The notes: generated by a model not told the origin, from the sequence alone. 64,000 nucleotides of DNA from Mycolicibacterium moriokaense (GCF_010726085.1 NZ_AP022560.1:2790001-2854000); one strand, 5' to 3'; counted from the stretch's first letter, positions 29,320 to 40,074 are shown. Numbers and translations are program-made.

Positions 29320-30168
29320 ATGCGGCTGTACCGGGATCGAGCGGTGGTGCTGCGTCAGCACAAACTCGGTGAGGCCGACCGAATCGTCACCCTGCTGACC
29401 CGCGATCACGGGCTGGTGCGCGCGGTGGCCAAGGGTGTACGACGCACCCGCAGCAAGTTCGGGGCAAGGCTGGAGCCGTTCGCGCACATCGATGTTCAGC
29501 TGCATCCCGGCCGCAATCTCGACATCGTCACCCAGGTCCAGGCCATCGACGCGTTCGCCACCGACATCGTCAGCGACTACGGCCGCTACACCTGCGCGTG
29601 CGCGGTCCTCGAGACCGCCGAGCGCCTTGCGGGTGAGGAGCGGGCGCCGATGCCCGCACTGCACCGGCTGACCGTCGCGGCGCTGCGGGCGGTGGCCGAC
29701 GGCAGCAGGCCCAGGGAGCTCGTGCTGGACGCGTACCTGTTGCGCGCCATGGGAATCGCCGGGTGGGCGCCTGCACTGACCGAATGTGCCCGCTGCGCGG
29801 CGCCGGGTCCGCACCGGGCATTCCATGTCGCGGCCGGGGGCAGCGTGTGCATCCACTGCCGGCCGTCGGGTTCGGTGACCCCGCCGCAGGGGGTGTTGGA
29901 TCTGATGGCCGCGCTGTACGACGGCGACTGGGAGTACGCGGAGACGTCGACGTCGTCGTACCGCAGCCAGGCCAGCGGTTTGGTCGCCGCGCACCTGCAG
30001 TGGCACCTGGAACGCCAGCTGCGGACATTGCCGCTGGTCGAGCGGGTGTACCGCGTTGATCAGCGCGTCACTGACGTACGGGTGTCGGTGGTCGGGCAGG
30101 ATATGGCGCATGGCTATCAAGAGGGGCAAGGAGAAGGAGACCTACCCACAGCTGCCCCCGGCGCCTGA
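29320..30168 (+). CDS. recO: Recombination mediator RecO
   Basis: 282 residues from ATG 29320 ([11 protein letters not shown]; a GTG three bases upstream is in frame). N-terminal OB-fold and a zinc-finger with CARC and CIHC in the second half. Loads RecA at SSB-coated gaps with RecR. The last 59 bp overlap the start of uppS in another frame, so expression of the two is coupled. Confidence 0.93.
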   Translation: MRLYRDRAVVLRQHKLGEADRIVTLLTRDHGLVRAVAKGVRRTRSKFGARLEPFAHIDVQLHPGRNLDIVTQVQAIDAFATDIVSDYGRYTCACAVLETAERLAGEERAPMPALHRLTVAALRAVADGSRPRELVLDAYLLRAMGIAGWAPALTECARCAAPGPHRAFHVAAGGSVCIHCRPSGSVTPPQGVLDLMAALYDGDWEYAETSTSSYRSQASGLVAAHLQWHLERQLRTLPLVERVYRVDQRVTDVRVSVVGQDMAHGYQEGQGEGDLPTAAPGA

Positions 30169-30997
30169 CGACTATCCCACCTTTCCGGACAAGTCGACCT
30201 GGCCCGTCGTCTTCCCCGAGATCCCGGCGGGCACCAACGGGCGGTTCGCCCGTCCGCCGCAACACACGTCGAAGGCCGCCGCGCCGAAGATCCCGGCCGG
30301 CCAGGTGCCGAACCACGTCGCGGTGGTGATGGACGGCAACGGCCGCTGGGCCACCCAGCGGGGTTTGCACCGAACCGAGGGCCACAAGATGGGCGAGGCG
30401 GTGCTCATCGACATCACCTGCGGAGCAATCGAAATCGGCATCAAGCACCTGACGGTGTACGCCTTCTCGACCGAGAACTGGAAACGCAGCACCGAAGAGG
30501 TGCGCTTCCTGATGGGGTTCAACCGCGAGGTGGTCCGCCGGCGCCGCGAGAACCTCAATGACATGGGTGTCCGGATGCGTTGGGTCGGGTCACGGCCACG
30601 CATGTGGCGCAGCGTCATCAAGGAGTTCGACATCGCCGAACAGATGACGGTCGGCAACGACGTCATCACGATCAACTACTGCGTGAACTACGGGGGTCGC
30701 ACGGAGATCGTCGAAGCGGCGCGGGCGTTGGCGCAGGAGGCGGTCGACGGCAAGATCAACCCGAGCCGGATCAGCGAGGCGATGTTCGCCAAACACCTGC
30801 ACCGCGCCGACATTCCCGACGTCGACCTGTTCATCCGGACATCGGGGGAGCAGCGGGCGAGCAACTTTCTGCTGTGGCAGGCGGCCTACGCCGAGTACGT
30901 CTTTCAGGACAAGCTGTGGCCGGACTACGACCGCCGCGATCTGTGGGCGGCGTGCGAGGAGTACGTCCATCGCAACCGCAGGTTCGGAAGGGCCTAG
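30110..30997 (+). CDS. uppS: Decaprenyl diphosphate synthase (UppS family)
   Basis: 295 residues, start ATG 30110 inside recO. Cis-prenyltransferase motifs: [10 protein letters not shown] near 71 (catalytic Asp), FSTENW, and the C-terminal [15 protein letters not shown] and [11 protein letters not shown]. The mycobacterial orthologue Rv2361c makes C50 decaprenyl diphosphate, carrier for cell-wall polymers; that product length is inferred from orthology. Peripheral membrane enzyme. Confidence 0.93.
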   Translation: MAIKRGKEKETYPQLPPAPDDYPTFPDKSTWPVVFPEIPAGTNGRFARPPQHTSKAAAPKIPAGQVPNHVAVVMDGNGRWATQRGLHRTEGHKMGEAVLIDITCGAIEIGIKHLTVYAFSTENWKRSTEEVRFLMGFNREVVRRRRENLNDMGVRMRWVGSRPRMWRSVIKEFDIAEQMTVGNDVITINYCVNYGGRTEIVEAARALAQEAVDGKINPSRISEAMFAKHLHRADIPDVDLFIRTSGEQRASNFLLWQAAYAEYVFQDKLWPDYDRRDLWAACEEYVHRNRRFGRA

Positions 30998-31420
30998 ATG
31001 ACGCTTCAGGATCGGCTGGCCGAGGTCCTCGGTGAGATTCTGCCGCTGACGCGGGAAGAGGACGGCGCGATCACGGTGCACCACGACGGCACGTTCGCGT
31101 CGCTGCGGGTCGTCGAGGTCGCCGAAGGGCTGGAGTTGGTGTCGCTGACCCAGATTCTGGCGTGGGATCTGCCGCTGGACGCGAAGTTGCGGGCCAAGGT
31201 GGCCGATCATGCACACAGCACGTTGCTTGGGACGGTGTCGCTGGCGGCGAAGAGTGGGCACAAGGAGATCGCGGCGGGAGCCAAGCGCAACTCCAAGAAG
31301 GTCGCAGATGTGTTGTTGCGCTACAACTTTCCGGCGGCCGGCTTGAGCGATGACGCGTTGCGCACGCTCGTGCTGATGGTGCTGGCCGCCGGCTCGGACG
31401 TGCGTCGCGCCCTGATCTGA
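30998..31420 (+). CDS. Conserved hypothetical protein (Rv2360c-like)
   Basis: 140 residues, ATG directly after the uppS stop, so translationally linked to it. No membrane segments or catalytic motifs that I recognise; the N-terminal half (VHHDGTFASLRVVEVAEG) looks like a small alpha/beta domain. Same place as Rv2360c in M. tuberculosis. Function unknown. Confidence 0.7.
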   Translation: MTLQDRLAEVLGEILPLTREEDGAITVHHDGTFASLRVVEVAEGLELVSLTQILAWDLPLDAKLRAKVADHAHSTLLGTVSLAAKSGHKEIAAGAKRNSKKVADVLLRYNFPAAGLSDDALRTLVLMVLAAGSDVRRALI

Positions 31421-31423
31421 CCG

Positions 31424-31834
31424 TCAGTTGGTGGTGCAGGCGTTGCAGAGACCGAAGATCTCGATGGTGTGGCTGACATCCGAAAAGCCGTGCTGGCGAG
31501 CGACTTCGGCGGCCCACGTCTCGACCTGACCGCCGGACACCTCGACAGTCGCGCCGCACGCCCGGCACACCAGGTGGTGATGGTGGTCGTCGGAGCAGCG
31601 TCGGTACACGCACTCGCCGGTGTCGGTGCGCAGCGTGTCGACGACGCCGGCCGCGGCCATCTGCTGCAACGTGCGGTACACCGTGGTGAGGCCGATACCC
31701 TCACCGCGCCTGCGCAGTTCGTCGTGCAGCTCCTGGGCGGAGCGGAAGCCGTCGAGCTTGTCCAACAGCGCCGAAATGGCCGCACGCTGGCGGGTGGAGC
31801 GGACACCCATCGATGGCGCCGAGGAGCCTGTCAC
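31424..31834 (-). CDS. zur: Zinc uptake regulator Zur (FurB)
   Basis: 136 residues from GTG 31834, which overlaps the smtB stop (GTGA). Fur-family winged helix ([20 protein letters not shown]) and dimerisation domain with [11 protein letters not shown] and C-terminal CNAC, i.e. the structural zinc cysteines. In mycobacteria Zur with zinc represses uptake genes and alternative ribosomal proteins. Forms an operon with smtB; in M. tuberculosis SmtB controls this operon. Confidence 0.94.
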   Translation of the reverse strand: MTGSSAPSMGVRSTRQRAAISALLDKLDGFRSAQELHDELRRRGEGIGLTTVYRTLQQMAAAGVVDTLRTDTGECVYRRCSDDHHHHLVCRACGATVEVSGGQVETWAAEVARQHGFSDVSHTIEIFGLCNACTTN

Positions 31835-32190
31835 GCGTGGCCCTCCGCGGCGTGGGTCACCGCGGCGAGGACGATGTCGGCGAGGTGGTGATCGACGAGG
31901 CGGTACATCACTTCGCGTCCCGACCGCTCGCCCGCGACGACGCCCGCGGATTTGAGGATTCGCAGATGCTGGCTGACCAACGGCTGCGGTACCGCGAGCG
32001 CGTCGACGAGTTCGTGGACGCAGCGCGCCGACTCGCGCAGTTGCAGGACGATCGCGATGCGGACCGGCGCGGCCAGCGCACGCAGGAGATCGCCGGAGGT
32101 GTCGAGCACGTCGCGGGGTGGAAGCTCCGGAAAGGGCTCGCCGCTGTGGTCGTGTCCGTCCTCGACAGCGAAAGTGGAAACGGTTTCCAT
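31831..32190 (-). CDS. smtB: ArsR/SmtB-family zinc-sensing repressor
   Basis: 119 residues from ATG 32190; alternative starts are ATG 32208 and GTG 32214. Winged helix [15 protein letters not shown] (~70-84) and C-terminal [15 protein letters not shown], whose His/Asp pattern is the alpha5 metal site of SmtB proteins. Known role: releases DNA when zinc is high, allowing zur expression. The start was chosen because a promoter reading places the transcript start next to 32190. Confidence 0.9.
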   Translation of the reverse strand: METVSTFAVEDGHDHSGEPFPELPPRDVLDTSGDLLRALAAPVRIAIVLQLRESARCVHELVDALAVPQPLVSQHLRILKSAGVVAGERSGREVMYRLVDHHLADIVLAAVTHAAEGHA

Positions 32191-32199
32191 TATGGCGCC

Positions 32200-32227
32200 A
32201 GAATACATGCACACTTCCGCATGTCAA
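32200..32227 (-). promoter_or_regulatory. smtB-zur promoter with embedded palindromic operator
   Basis: On the minus strand TTGACA (32227-32222) and TATTCT (32205-32200) are spaced by 16 bp. The spacer is occupied by a perfect inverted repeat ACATGC-N8-GCATGT (32205-32224). A repressor there would cover the space between -35 and -10. Transcription from this -10 would begin near 32193, next to the ATG at 32190, so the message would be leaderless. The cognate protein is probably SmtB itself. Confidence 0.65.
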
Positions 32228-32259
32228 TGCGCTCTGGCAGGTCGCTAGGCTGTGCACCT

Positions 32260-33645
32260 GTGGCTTCCATCATCGACACTGTCGCCAACCTCGCCAAGCG
32301 GCGTGGCCTCGTCTATCAATCCGGCGAGATCTACGGCGGGACGAGGTCGGCGTGGGACTACGGCCCGCTCGGGGTGGAGCTCAAGGAGAACATCAAGCGG
32401 CAGTGGTGGCGCTCGGTAGTCACCGGCCGCGACGACGTCGTCGGCCTGGACAGCGCGATCATCCTGCCGCGTGAGGTCTGGGTGGCGTCGGGGCACGTCG
32501 ACGTGTTCAACGATCCGCTCGTCGAATGCCTGAACTGTCACAAGCGCCACCGGCAGGACCATATGCAGGAGGCGTACGCAGAGAAGAAGAAGATCGACGA
32601 CCCGGACTCGGTGCCGATGTCGGAGATTGTGTGCCCGGACTGCGGCACCAAGGGTCAGTGGACCGAGCCGCGCGACTTCAACATGATGCTCAAGACGTAC
32701 CTCGGTCCTATCGAGACCGAGGAGGGTCTGCATTATCTGCGGCCGGAGACGGCGCAGGGCATCTTCGTCAACTTCGCGAATGTTGTGACGACCGCGCGTA
32801 AGAAGCCGCCGTTCGGTATCGGCCAGATCGGCAAGAGTTTCCGCAACGAGATCACGCCGGGCAACTTCATCTTCCGCACGCGCGAGTTCGAGCAGATGGA
32901 GATGGAGTTCTTCGTCGAGCCCGACACCGCGCCCGAGTGGCACCAGTACTGGATCGACACCCGGTTGCAGTGGTACGTCGATCTCGGTATCGACCGCGAC
33001 AACCTGCGGCTCTACGAGCATCCGAAGGACAAGTTGTCGCACTACAGCGATCGAACGGTCGACATCGAGTACAAGTTCGGCTTCCAGGGCAACCCGTGGG
33101 GTGAGCTCGAGGGTGTGGCGAACCGGACGGATTTCGATTTGTCCACGCACGCAAAGCATTCCGGTGTCGATCTGTCGTTCTACGACCAGGCGACCGATAC
33201 GCGCTACGTCCCCTACGTGATCGAACCCGCAGCCGGCCTGACGCGGTCGCTGATGGCGTTCCTCGTCGACGCCTACTCCGAGGACGAAGCACCCAACGCC
33301 AAGGGTGGGGTGGACAAGCGCACGGTGTTGCGGCTCGATCCGCGGCTGGCGCCGGTCAAGGTCGCGGTACTGCCGCTGTCGCGTAACGAGGAGCTGTCGC
33401 CGAAGGCACGTGATCTCGCTGCCGAACTGCGCAAGTCGTGGAATGTCGAGTTCGACGATGCGGGCGCGATCGGACGGCGCTATCGCCGTCAGGACGAGAT
33501 CGGCACGCCGTTCTGCGTGACGGTCGACTTCGATTCGCTCGAGGATCACGCGGTGACGGTCCGCGAACGTGACGCAATGACGCAGGACCGCGTCGCGATG
33601 GACGCCGTCAGCGACTACCTGGCGACGCGTCTCAAGGGCGCCTAG
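32260..33645 (+). CDS. glyS: Glycyl-tRNA synthetase (single-chain, class II)
   Basis: 461 residues from GTG 32260. Eukaryote/archaea-type alpha2 GlyRS: class II motif 2 region ([20 protein letters not shown]), motif 3 region and two CxxC pairs (CLNC, CPDC) in the insertion domain. C-terminal anticodon-binding domain with [16 protein letters not shown]. Divergent from smtB-zur. Confidence 0.96.
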   Translation: MASIIDTVANLAKRRGLVYQSGEIYGGTRSAWDYGPLGVELKENIKRQWWRSVVTGRDDVVGLDSAIILPREVWVASGHVDVFNDPLVECLNCHKRHRQDHMQEAYAEKKKIDDPDSVPMSEIVCPDCGTKGQWTEPRDFNMMLKTYLGPIETEEGLHYLRPETAQGIFVNFANVVTTARKKPPFGIGQIGKSFRNEITPGNFIFRTREFEQMEMEFFVEPDTAPEWHQYWIDTRLQWYVDLGIDRDNLRLYEHPKDKLSHYSDRTVDIEYKFGFQGNPWGELEGVANRTDFDLSTHAKHSGVDLSFYDQATDTRYVPYVIEPAAGLTRSLMAFLVDAYSEDEAPNAKGGVDKRTVLRLDPRLAPVKVAVLPLSRNEELSPKARDLAAELRKSWNVEFDDAGAIGRRYRRQDEIGTPFCVTVDFDSLEDHAVTVRERDAMTQDRVAMDAVSDYLATRLKGA

Positions 33646-33650
33646 AACTA

Positions 33651-33714
33651 CCGCGAGCGTGCGTGTCTGAGGGCGACACGCCGCGCCAGAATCCGAGTTC
33701 GCGCACGCTCACGC
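33651..33714. repeat. Left 64-bp inverted repeat of the DUF559 unit
   Basis: Begins 5 bp after the glyS stop. Matches the reverse complement of 34684-34747 at 55 of 64 positions; the first 19 bases are identical. Each copy is also an imperfect palindrome: GCGAGCGTGCG at one end, CGCACGCTCACGC at the other. The pair brackets the gene 33802-34689. Confidence 0.9.
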
Positions 33715-33801
33715 CGCGCTGGTTATCCCCAACCGGCAACCCATCCACAACTTTGATTCGTCGCCCACATCGCGAGCGACGTCAGTCTGACGATCGTCGA
33801 C

Positions 33802-34689
33802 ATGACCGACGACTTGACCGCGCTCTTCGACACCCAAGGCGACGTGGCCACCAGCGGCCAACTATTGGCGGTGCTGAGCCGCAGACAGCTCGACACCAAA
33901 ATCGCCACTGGAGAACTGATGAAGGTGTGGCCGGGCGTCTATAGCCGCGAGGAACCGGACACGCTGATCAGACTGCGGGGTGTCGATCTTCGGGCTGGTG
34001 AGCCAGTCGCAATGTGTCTGGGCACCGCAGCAGCTGCATACGGATTCGACACCGAAGACGTCGTCGATCTGCACGTCTTGAATCCTGATCACCATCAGCT
34101 ACGCCACTGCGACGGACTGTTCGTGCATCGTCGCGAGGGCGCACCGCTGATCGAAATCGACGGCCGTCTGGCGACGGCGCCGGCCTGGACCGCCGTTGAG
34201 GTGGCCCGATCGCTGCGGCGGCCTCGGGCGCTGGCCACGCTCGACGCGGCTCTGCGCAGCAGAACCTGCACTGCTAGCGAGTTGTGGGCGGCCGCGGTGC
34301 AGCAATCGGGTCGACGCGGGATCGTCGCGGTGCGCGAGTTGATCCCGTTGGCAAGGGCGGAGGCCGAGTCGCCGATGGAAAGCGAAACGCGACTGGTGAT
34401 GATCGACGGTGGACTGCCGCCAGACGAACTGCAATACGCGATCATAGATCGCAACGGTCGTCGGTGGCGCGTCGACTTCGCGTGGCCCGGAGGCAAGGTC
34501 GCCGTCGAGTACGACGGGTTCGACTTCCACAGTGATCCAGAGAAGTTTCGCCGAGATCGACAGAAGCGGGCAGCGCTACAGGAAATCGGTTGGTCAGTCA
34601 TATCCGTCGTGTTCGACGACGTTCGGCATCAGCCCCAAGATATGTTGCGCCGCATCGAGGTTCAGTTGGGACGCTCGCTGGCGGCGTGA
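33802..34689 (+). CDS. AbiEi-like winged-helix/DUF559 (Vsr-like nuclease fold) protein
   Basis: 295 residues, ATG start. N-terminal part (residues ~5-50, DVATSGQLLAVLSRRQLDTK and VWPGVYS) resembles the AbiEi-type winged helix of type IV antitoxins. C-terminal part has the DUF559/Vsr-like PD-(D/E)XK pattern: Glu in ESPMESETRL near 193, Asp in WRVDFAWP near 231, VEYDGFDFH near 240, then RDRQKRAALQEIGWSVI. No toxin partner lies next to it. The stop codon sits inside the right inverted repeat, so gene and repeats form one unit. Function unknown; a DNA-binding/nicking role is inference. Confidence 0.82.
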   Translation: MTDDLTALFDTQGDVATSGQLLAVLSRRQLDTKIATGELMKVWPGVYSREEPDTLIRLRGVDLRAGEPVAMCLGTAAAAYGFDTEDVVDLHVLNPDHHQLRHCDGLFVHRREGAPLIEIDGRLATAPAWTAVEVARSLRRPRALATLDAALRSRTCTASELWAAAVQQSGRRGIVAVRELIPLARAEAESPMESETRLVMIDGGLPPDELQYAIIDRNGRRWRVDFAWPGGKVAVEYDGFDFHSDPEKFRRDRQKRAALQEIGWSVISVVFDDVRHQPQDMLRRIEVQLGRSLAA

Positions 34690-34747
34690 GCGTGCGTGAA
34701 CTCCGAGAATTGCACGGTGTGTCGCCCGCAGACACGCACGCTCGCGG
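34684..34747. repeat. Right 64-bp inverted repeat of the DUF559 unit
   Basis: Inverted copy of 33651-33714 with 9 mismatches. Contains the stop codon of the DUF559 gene (34687-34689) and ends 17 bp before the stop of the convergent TPM-domain gene. Itself palindromic. Confidence 0.9.
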
Positions 34748-34763
34748 CAAAGGCAAAGAGCGG

Positions 34764-36764
34764 CTAAAAGCGGCCGCCGCCCCCGCTGTAGCTGCGTCCC
34801 GACGAATGCGACGACCCGCCGAACGACGTCGACCGGCCCATCCCGAGCCCACCGCCGAAGCCGCCGACCCCGCCGCGCAGCGCACCGCTGAGGATGTTGC
34901 CGATGATGATGCCGCCGATGACGCCACCCATGTCTGACCCGCTGCCGCCGCCGCCCCAGCCTGACGTATAGGTCCGCTGCGCGGCCGCGACGTCCTGGCT
35001 GGCCAGCGACTGCGCCTGCGCGGCCAACATATCGGCGCCGTTGGCGTGTGCGATCGCCTCGCTCAGATTGGTCGCCCGCTTGTCCTGCGCGGCCTGCAGC
35101 TGACGGACCGCCTCGGCGAGCCTGGTGCGCGCCTCGGGCCCGATGCTGCCGCGGCGGGTGTCGATGAAGTCCGAGACGCCACGCACGCGCGACTGCGCGG
35201 AGAACAGCGCCTGGTCATACGCGCGCGTGAGGCGTTCCTGCGTCTGGCGTTCCTCCGTCGCGCTGGCGAGTAGCCGATCCAGTTCGGCGTCGGCCTTGGT
35301 CAGCCGGGTGAACGTGCCGAGCGGGTCGGTGCTGCCGTTCTTCTCGGCATCGGCGATCGCAGCCGCCGCCTGATCGCGAGCCGCCCTGAGTTCGTCCTGC
35401 AGCGAGATCTTGCCCTGCTGCAGCTGCTCGTCGGCCTGGCTGACACCGTTCTTGATGTCGTCGATAGCCGCGGGCAGCGCCGCGGCGGCGCGATTGATGT
35501 CGGCGCCCGCGCTGTCGACCGCGTCCAGCAGCGAACGGGCCTGCCCCAGAGACGATTCCGCGGCGCGGATCGCATCGACCAGGCCCATCTGCTGGCCGAC
35601 CGGCCTGGCGACGCAGTTGCGCGCGGTGGTGATGTTCTTGTCGGCGAAGTCCAGCCGCTCCCTGGCGGTCTTCACGTTGTCGGCGATGGAAGTCAGTGCG
35701 GCAGGGTCGAATTGGTCGTGCAGAGCCTTCAGCGCCTCCTCCGATGGGCCAAGCCGCGCGGTGAGGTCGACCATCTGCTGGGTCAGGGCGTCCAGTCGGG
35801 TGGGCGCGTTGATGACGAGATCGCGCAGCTGCTCGAAGGCCTCCGACTGCGCCTCCAGTTCGCGGTCGGCCTTGGCGGCGGCGACGACCACGCGGGTGAG
35901 CAGGTCGCGGCGCTGCCGTGGTGTCTCGGGGATGGCGTCGTCGAGAATCTGGCGCACGTTGAACGCCTGCGCCAGCGTCGTCTTCGCATTCGCGACCGCC
36001 CTGCTGAACGGTTCGGTCTGCGCGGCGCCGAATTCCTCCACCGCCAGGGCCAATTCGCTCTCGCTGGTCCGCACCGCGTTGTCGACGTCGACCACCATCA
36101 TCTTGGACAGGTCGTCGAGCGCCTCGATCGAGACGGCCGCCAACGCGTGAGGGTCGGTGGGGTCCACCCGCCGGGCCGCGGCGAACTCGGCTTCGCGTCT
36201 CTTACGGCGACGGCGCCGCGACCACAGCCACAACCCCACGATGATCAGGCCGAAGATCGCGAGCGCGACCAGCAGGCCGAACCACGTGATACCGGAGCCC
36301 GACGAGGGCGGCTCCTGCAGGCCCTGGGCCGCGGCGATCGCCGCCCCCGCCCAATCGCGCTGGCGCAGCGCGGGTTCGATGGTGTCACGCTGCAGGGCCG
36401 CCGCCTTCGACTGACTCATGACATCCGAGGGCACCTGGAACGCGTATGCGCGTTCGCGGGTGGCGACCGCCAACAACGCGTCACGGTCGCCGAAGTCGCT
36501 GATCTGCATCGTGGTTCGCGCCCAGCCGACCGCGCCCTGGCCGAAGCTGTCGACGTACACCACCCACAGTCGGGTGCGGTTGGCGGTGTAAAGCTCGTCG
36601 ATCGCGTTCTCGACTTGCGTCCGCTCGCTCGGCGAAAGCACGCCCGCCCGGTCGGTGACGTAGTCGGGCACCCGGAACGGTGGTTCGGCGGTCGTGGCCG
36701 GGGCCAGCACGAGACCGGCGACCAGTGTTGCGAACACGACGCTGAACAAGCGGGCGATGCGCAT
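34764..36764 (-). CDS. TPM-domain membrane-anchored protein (Rv2345-like)
   Basis: 666 residues from ATG 36764. Signal peptide (~1-26), TPM/YgcG-like domain ([20 protein letters not shown], ~30-150), one transmembrane helix ([20 protein letters not shown] near 175) followed by an Arg/Lys-rich stop-transfer, a long helical Ala/Asp/Gln-rich region likely to form coiled coil (~210-590) and a Gly/Ser-rich tail ([10 protein letters not shown]). Topology: TPM domain outside. Function unknown; the orthologue lies beside dgt and dnaG in M. tuberculosis. Confidence 0.85.
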   Translation of the reverse strand: MRIARLFSVVFATLVAGLVLAPATTAEPPFRVPDYVTDRAGVLSPSERTQVENAIDELYTANRTRLWVVYVDSFGQGAVGWARTTMQISDFGDRDALLAVATRERAYAFQVPSDVMSQSKAAALQRDTIEPALRQRDWAGAAIAAAQGLQEPPSSGSGITWFGLLVALAIFGLIIVGLWLWSRRRRRKRREAEFAAARRVDPTDPHALAAVSIEALDDLSKMMVVDVDNAVRTSESELALAVEEFGAAQTEPFSRAVANAKTTLAQAFNVRQILDDAIPETPRQRRDLLTRVVVAAAKADRELEAQSEAFEQLRDLVINAPTRLDALTQQMVDLTARLGPSEEALKALHDQFDPAALTSIADNVKTARERLDFADKNITTARNCVARPVGQQMGLVDAIRAAESSLGQARSLLDAVDSAGADINRAAAALPAAIDDIKNGVSQADEQLQQGKISLQDELRAARDQAAAAIADAEKNGSTDPLGTFTRLTKADAELDRLLASATEERQTQERLTRAYDQALFSAQSRVRGVSDFIDTRRGSIGPEARTRLAEAVRQLQAAQDKRATNLSEAIAHANGADMLAAQAQSLASQDVAAAQRTYTSGWGGGGSGSDMGGVIGGIIIGNILSGALRGGVGGFGGGLGMGRSTSFGGSSHSSGRSYSGGGGRF

Positions 36765-36798
36765 GCCCGCCAATCTAGTACTGGCAGACTGTGCGGCG

Positions 36799-38055
36799 GT
36801 GGCAGCGAATCAGGGATCCTACGGAGAGTTCGACCGCGAACGCTTGGTGGTCGAACCGCAGAAGACTGCTGCGCTGCCGGGCACCGACACCGAACATCGC
36901 ACGGATTTCGCCCGCGACCGGGCAAGGGTGCTGCACAGCGCCGCGCTGCGACGGCTGGCCGACAAGACCCAGGTGGTCGGTCCCCGGCAGGGCGACGTGC
37001 CCCGCACGAGGCTGACGCATTCGCTGGAGGTCGCCCAGATCGGCCGGGGGATGGCCATCGGCCTGGGCTGCGATCCCGACCTGGTCGACCTGGCCGGCTT
37101 GGCACACGACATCGGCCACCCGCCGTACGGCCACAACGGTGAACGGGCGCTCAACGAGATCGCCGCCGAGTGCGGTGGCTTCGAGGGCAACGCGCAGAAC
37201 TTCCGCATCCTGACCCGATTGGAGCCCAAAGTCCTTGATGCCCAAGGTCGTAGCGCCGGACTGAACCTCACCCGGGCCGCGCTCGACGCGGTGACCAAGT
37301 ACCCGTGGCGCCGGATCGGGCAGCAAGGCAAGTTCGGCTTCTACGAGGACGACGCCGTGGCCGCCGACTGGGTGCGGTCCGGTACGCCAGACGGGCGGCC
37401 CTGCCTGGAGGCGCAGGTCATGGACTGGGCCGACGACGTCGCCTACTCGGTGCACGACGTCGAGGACGGCGTCGTCTCGGGCCGGATCGACATGCGGGTG
37501 CTGGCCGACGACGACGCGGCCGCCGAGTTGGGCCGCCTCGGCGAATCGAGCGGGATGGGTGCCGGACTGCGCGCCGACGATCTGGTGGCCGCCGCGAACC
37601 GGCTGTCGAACCTGCCCGTCGTCGCCGCCGTCGGCAAGTACGACGCCACCCTCGCCGCGTCCGTCGCGCTCAAGCGCTTGACCAGCGAGCTGGTCGGCAG
37701 GTTCGCGTCCGCGGCGATCGCCGCGACCAGGGCGGTCGCTGGGGCGGGCCCGCTGGTGCGGTACCAGTCCGAGCTTCATGTGCCCGATCTGGTTCGGGCC
37801 GAGGTGGCGGTGCTGAAGATCCTGGCGCTGCAGTTCATCATGTCCGATCCGCGACATCTGGAACTCCAGGCGCGGCAGCGCGACCGCGTCCACCGCGTCG
37901 TGGAGTGGACGCTCGCGGGCGCACCCGCGACGCTGGATCCGGTCTTCGCCCCGGCGTTCAACGCCGCCGACACCGACGGCGCCCGGTTGCGGGTCGTCAT
38001 CGACCAGGTCGCCTCGTTCACCGAGGGACGATTGGAGCGACTGGAACCGGCTTGA
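36799..38055 (+). CDS. dgt: Deoxyguanosinetriphosphate triphosphohydrolase-like protein
   Basis: 418 residues from GTG 36799. HD-domain metal site visible as RLTHSLEV and [15 protein letters not shown], plus [13 protein letters not shown]. Dgt-family enzymes hydrolyse dNTPs to nucleoside and triphosphate. Followed by dnaG after 40 bp, the conserved mycobacterial arrangement. Confidence 0.93.
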   Translation: MAANQGSYGEFDRERLVVEPQKTAALPGTDTEHRTDFARDRARVLHSAALRRLADKTQVVGPRQGDVPRTRLTHSLEVAQIGRGMAIGLGCDPDLVDLAGLAHDIGHPPYGHNGERALNEIAAECGGFEGNAQNFRILTRLEPKVLDAQGRSAGLNLTRAALDAVTKYPWRRIGQQGKFGFYEDDAVAADWVRSGTPDGRPCLEAQVMDWADDVAYSVHDVEDGVVSGRIDMRVLADDDAAAELGRLGESSGMGAGLRADDLVAAANRLSNLPVVAAVGKYDATLAASVALKRLTSELVGRFASAAIAATRAVAGAGPLVRYQSELHVPDLVRAEVAVLKILALQFIMSDPRHLELQARQRDRVHRVVEWTLAGAPATLDPVFAPAFNAADTDGARLRVVIDQVASFTEGRLERLEPA

Positions 38056-38095
38056 GGGTGACCGGGCGCCGCCGCGGGCGCTCTAGACTGACCCG

Positions 38096-40009
38096 GTGGC
38101 CGGCCGCATCCCCGATCGAGACATCGCGGCCATTCGTGAACGCGTACGCATCGAGGACGTCGTCGGTGACTACGTGCAGCTGCGCCGGGCGGGCGCAGAC
38201 TCGCTGAAGGGGCTTTGCCCGTTTCACGACGAGAAGTCGCCGTCGTTTCATGTGCGACCCAACCACGGCCACTTCCACTGCTTCGGTTGCGGCGAGGGCG
38301 GCGACGTCTACGCCTTCGTTCAGAAGATCGAGCACGTCAGCTTCGTCGAGGCCGTCGAACTGCTGGCCGACCGGGTGGGCTACACCGTCACCTACACCGG
38401 TGGCTCGACGGCGAACGTGCAGCGCGACCGCGGCAGCCGCAGCAGGCTGCTCGCCGCGAACGCCGCCGCCCAGGAGTTCTATGCCGAAGCGCTGCAGTCG
38501 GACGAAGCAGCTCCCGCCCGCGCGTACCTACTGGAGCGCAACTTCGACGCCGAGGCCGCAGCGAGATTCGGATGCGGATTCGCCCCGTCGGGGTGGGAGA
38601 CGCTGACAAAGCACTTGATGCGCAAGGGTTTTGAGTTCAAGGAGCTGGAGGCCGCGGGTCTGTCGCGGGAGGGCCGACGCGGCCCCATGGACCGTTTCCA
38701 CCGTCGGCTGCTGTGGCCCATCCGGGCGGCGGGCGGGGAGGTCATCGGCTTCGGGGCGCGACGCATCTTCGACGACGACCCGATGGAAGCGAAATACGTC
38801 AACACCCCGGAGACCGTGCTCTACAAGAAGTCGTCGGTGCTGTTCGGCCTCGACCTGGCCAAGCGTGACATCGCGAAGGGACATCAGGCGGTCGTCGTCG
38901 AGGGCTACACCGACGTGATGGCGATGCACCTCGCCGGGGTGACCACCGCCGTCGCCTCCTGCGGCACCGCATTCGGTGACGAGCACCTGGCGATGCTGCG
39001 CCGACTCATGATGGACGACAACTTCTTTCGCGGTGAGCTGATCTACGTCTTCGACGGCGATGCGGCGGGACGTGCCGCGGCGGTCAAGGCGTTCGAGGGT
39101 GAACAGAACCTCGCCGGGCAGTCGTTCGTAGCCGTCGCTGACGACGGGATGGACCCGTGCGATCTGCGGCTCAAGGCGGGCGACGGGGCGCTGCGCGACC
39201 TGGTGGCCCGGCGCACGCCGCTGTTCGAGTTCGCCGTTCGCACAGCGCTTGCCGAACACGATCTCGACAGCGCCGAAGGCCGGGTGAACGCGCTGCGACA
39301 GTGTGTGCCGATGGTCGCGCGAATCAAGGACAGCATGCTGCGCGACGAATACGCGCGCCGGCTGGCCGGGTGGGTCGGCTGGGACGAGGTCAACCAGGTG
39401 ATCGGCCGGGTGCGCGAGGAGGCGCAGAAGCGCGGCATGCCCGAGCGCAGCGGACGACGTCGCGCCCCGACCGAAGCAGCCGCCCCCCGCCGCACTGCAC
39501 CTGCTGTCGAACGCCCCGATCCCGCCGATCCGACGCTGTGGCCCCAGCGCGAAGCGCTGAAATCCGCACTGCAATACCCCGCGCTGGCCGGCCCGGTGTT
39601 CGACTCATTGACCGTCGAGAGCTTCACCCATCCCGGCTACGCCGCGGTGCGAGCCGCGATCAGCGCGGCGGGCGGCGCGGCCGCGGGGCACTCGGGCGCG
39701 CAGTGGATCGACGCTGTGCGTGGGCAGGCGGCGTCGGAGGCCGCCGCCGGGCTGGTCAACGAGCTCGGCGTGGAAGCCATCAATGTCGATGACGATGAAA
39801 AGCTGCCGCGCTACATCGCCGGGGTGCTGGCCCGGTTGCAGGAAGTGTGGGTCGGACGGCAGATCGCCGAGGTCAAGTCGAAACTGCAGCGGATGTCGCC
39901 GGTGGAGCAGGGCGACGAGTACCACGCCCTGTTCGGGGATCTGGTCGCCATGGAGGCCTATCGCCGCAGCCTGCTGGAACAGGCCAGCGGCGACGACCTC
40001 ACTGCGTGA
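38096..40009 (+). CDS. dnaG: DNA primase DnaG
   Basis: 637 residues from GTG 38096. CHC2 zinc ribbon (Cys41, His44, Cys62, Cys65), TOPRIM domain with VVVEGYTDVMAMH near 265 and FDGDAAGRAAA near 320, C-terminal DnaB-binding region. Makes RNA primers at the replication fork. Confidence 0.96.
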   Translation: MAGRIPDRDIAAIRERVRIEDVVGDYVQLRRAGADSLKGLCPFHDEKSPSFHVRPNHGHFHCFGCGEGGDVYAFVQKIEHVSFVEAVELLADRVGYTVTYTGGSTANVQRDRGSRSRLLAANAAAQEFYAEALQSDEAAPARAYLLERNFDAEAAARFGCGFAPSGWETLTKHLMRKGFEFKELEAAGLSREGRRGPMDRFHRRLLWPIRAAGGEVIGFGARRIFDDDPMEAKYVNTPETVLYKKSSVLFGLDLAKRDIAKGHQAVVVEGYTDVMAMHLAGVTTAVASCGTAFGDEHLAMLRRLMMDDNFFRGELIYVFDGDAAGRAAAVKAFEGEQNLAGQSFVAVADDGMDPCDLRLKAGDGALRDLVARRTPLFEFAVRTALAEHDLDSAEGRVNALRQCVPMVARIKDSMLRDEYARRLAGWVGWDEVNQVIGRVREEAQKRGMPERSGRRRAPTEAAAPRRTAPAVERPDPADPTLWPQREALKSALQYPALAGPVFDSLTVESFTHPGYAAVRAAISAAGGAAAGHSGAQWIDAVRGQAASEAAAGLVNELGVEAINVDDDEKLPRYIAGVLARLQEVWVGRQIAEVKSKLQRMSPVEQGDEYHALFGDLVAMEAYRRSLLEQASGDDLTA

Positions 40010-40074
40010 AGCCGGGTAACGCGATAGGGTATGGCCGCGATCAACCGTCGGGGAACGGTGAGAAAGGCACACTC

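Noticed and set aside
33802..34689. AbiE-type toxin-antitoxin pair
   Set aside because: The winged helix is AbiEi-like, but no AbiEii nucleotidyltransferase toxin lies next to it.
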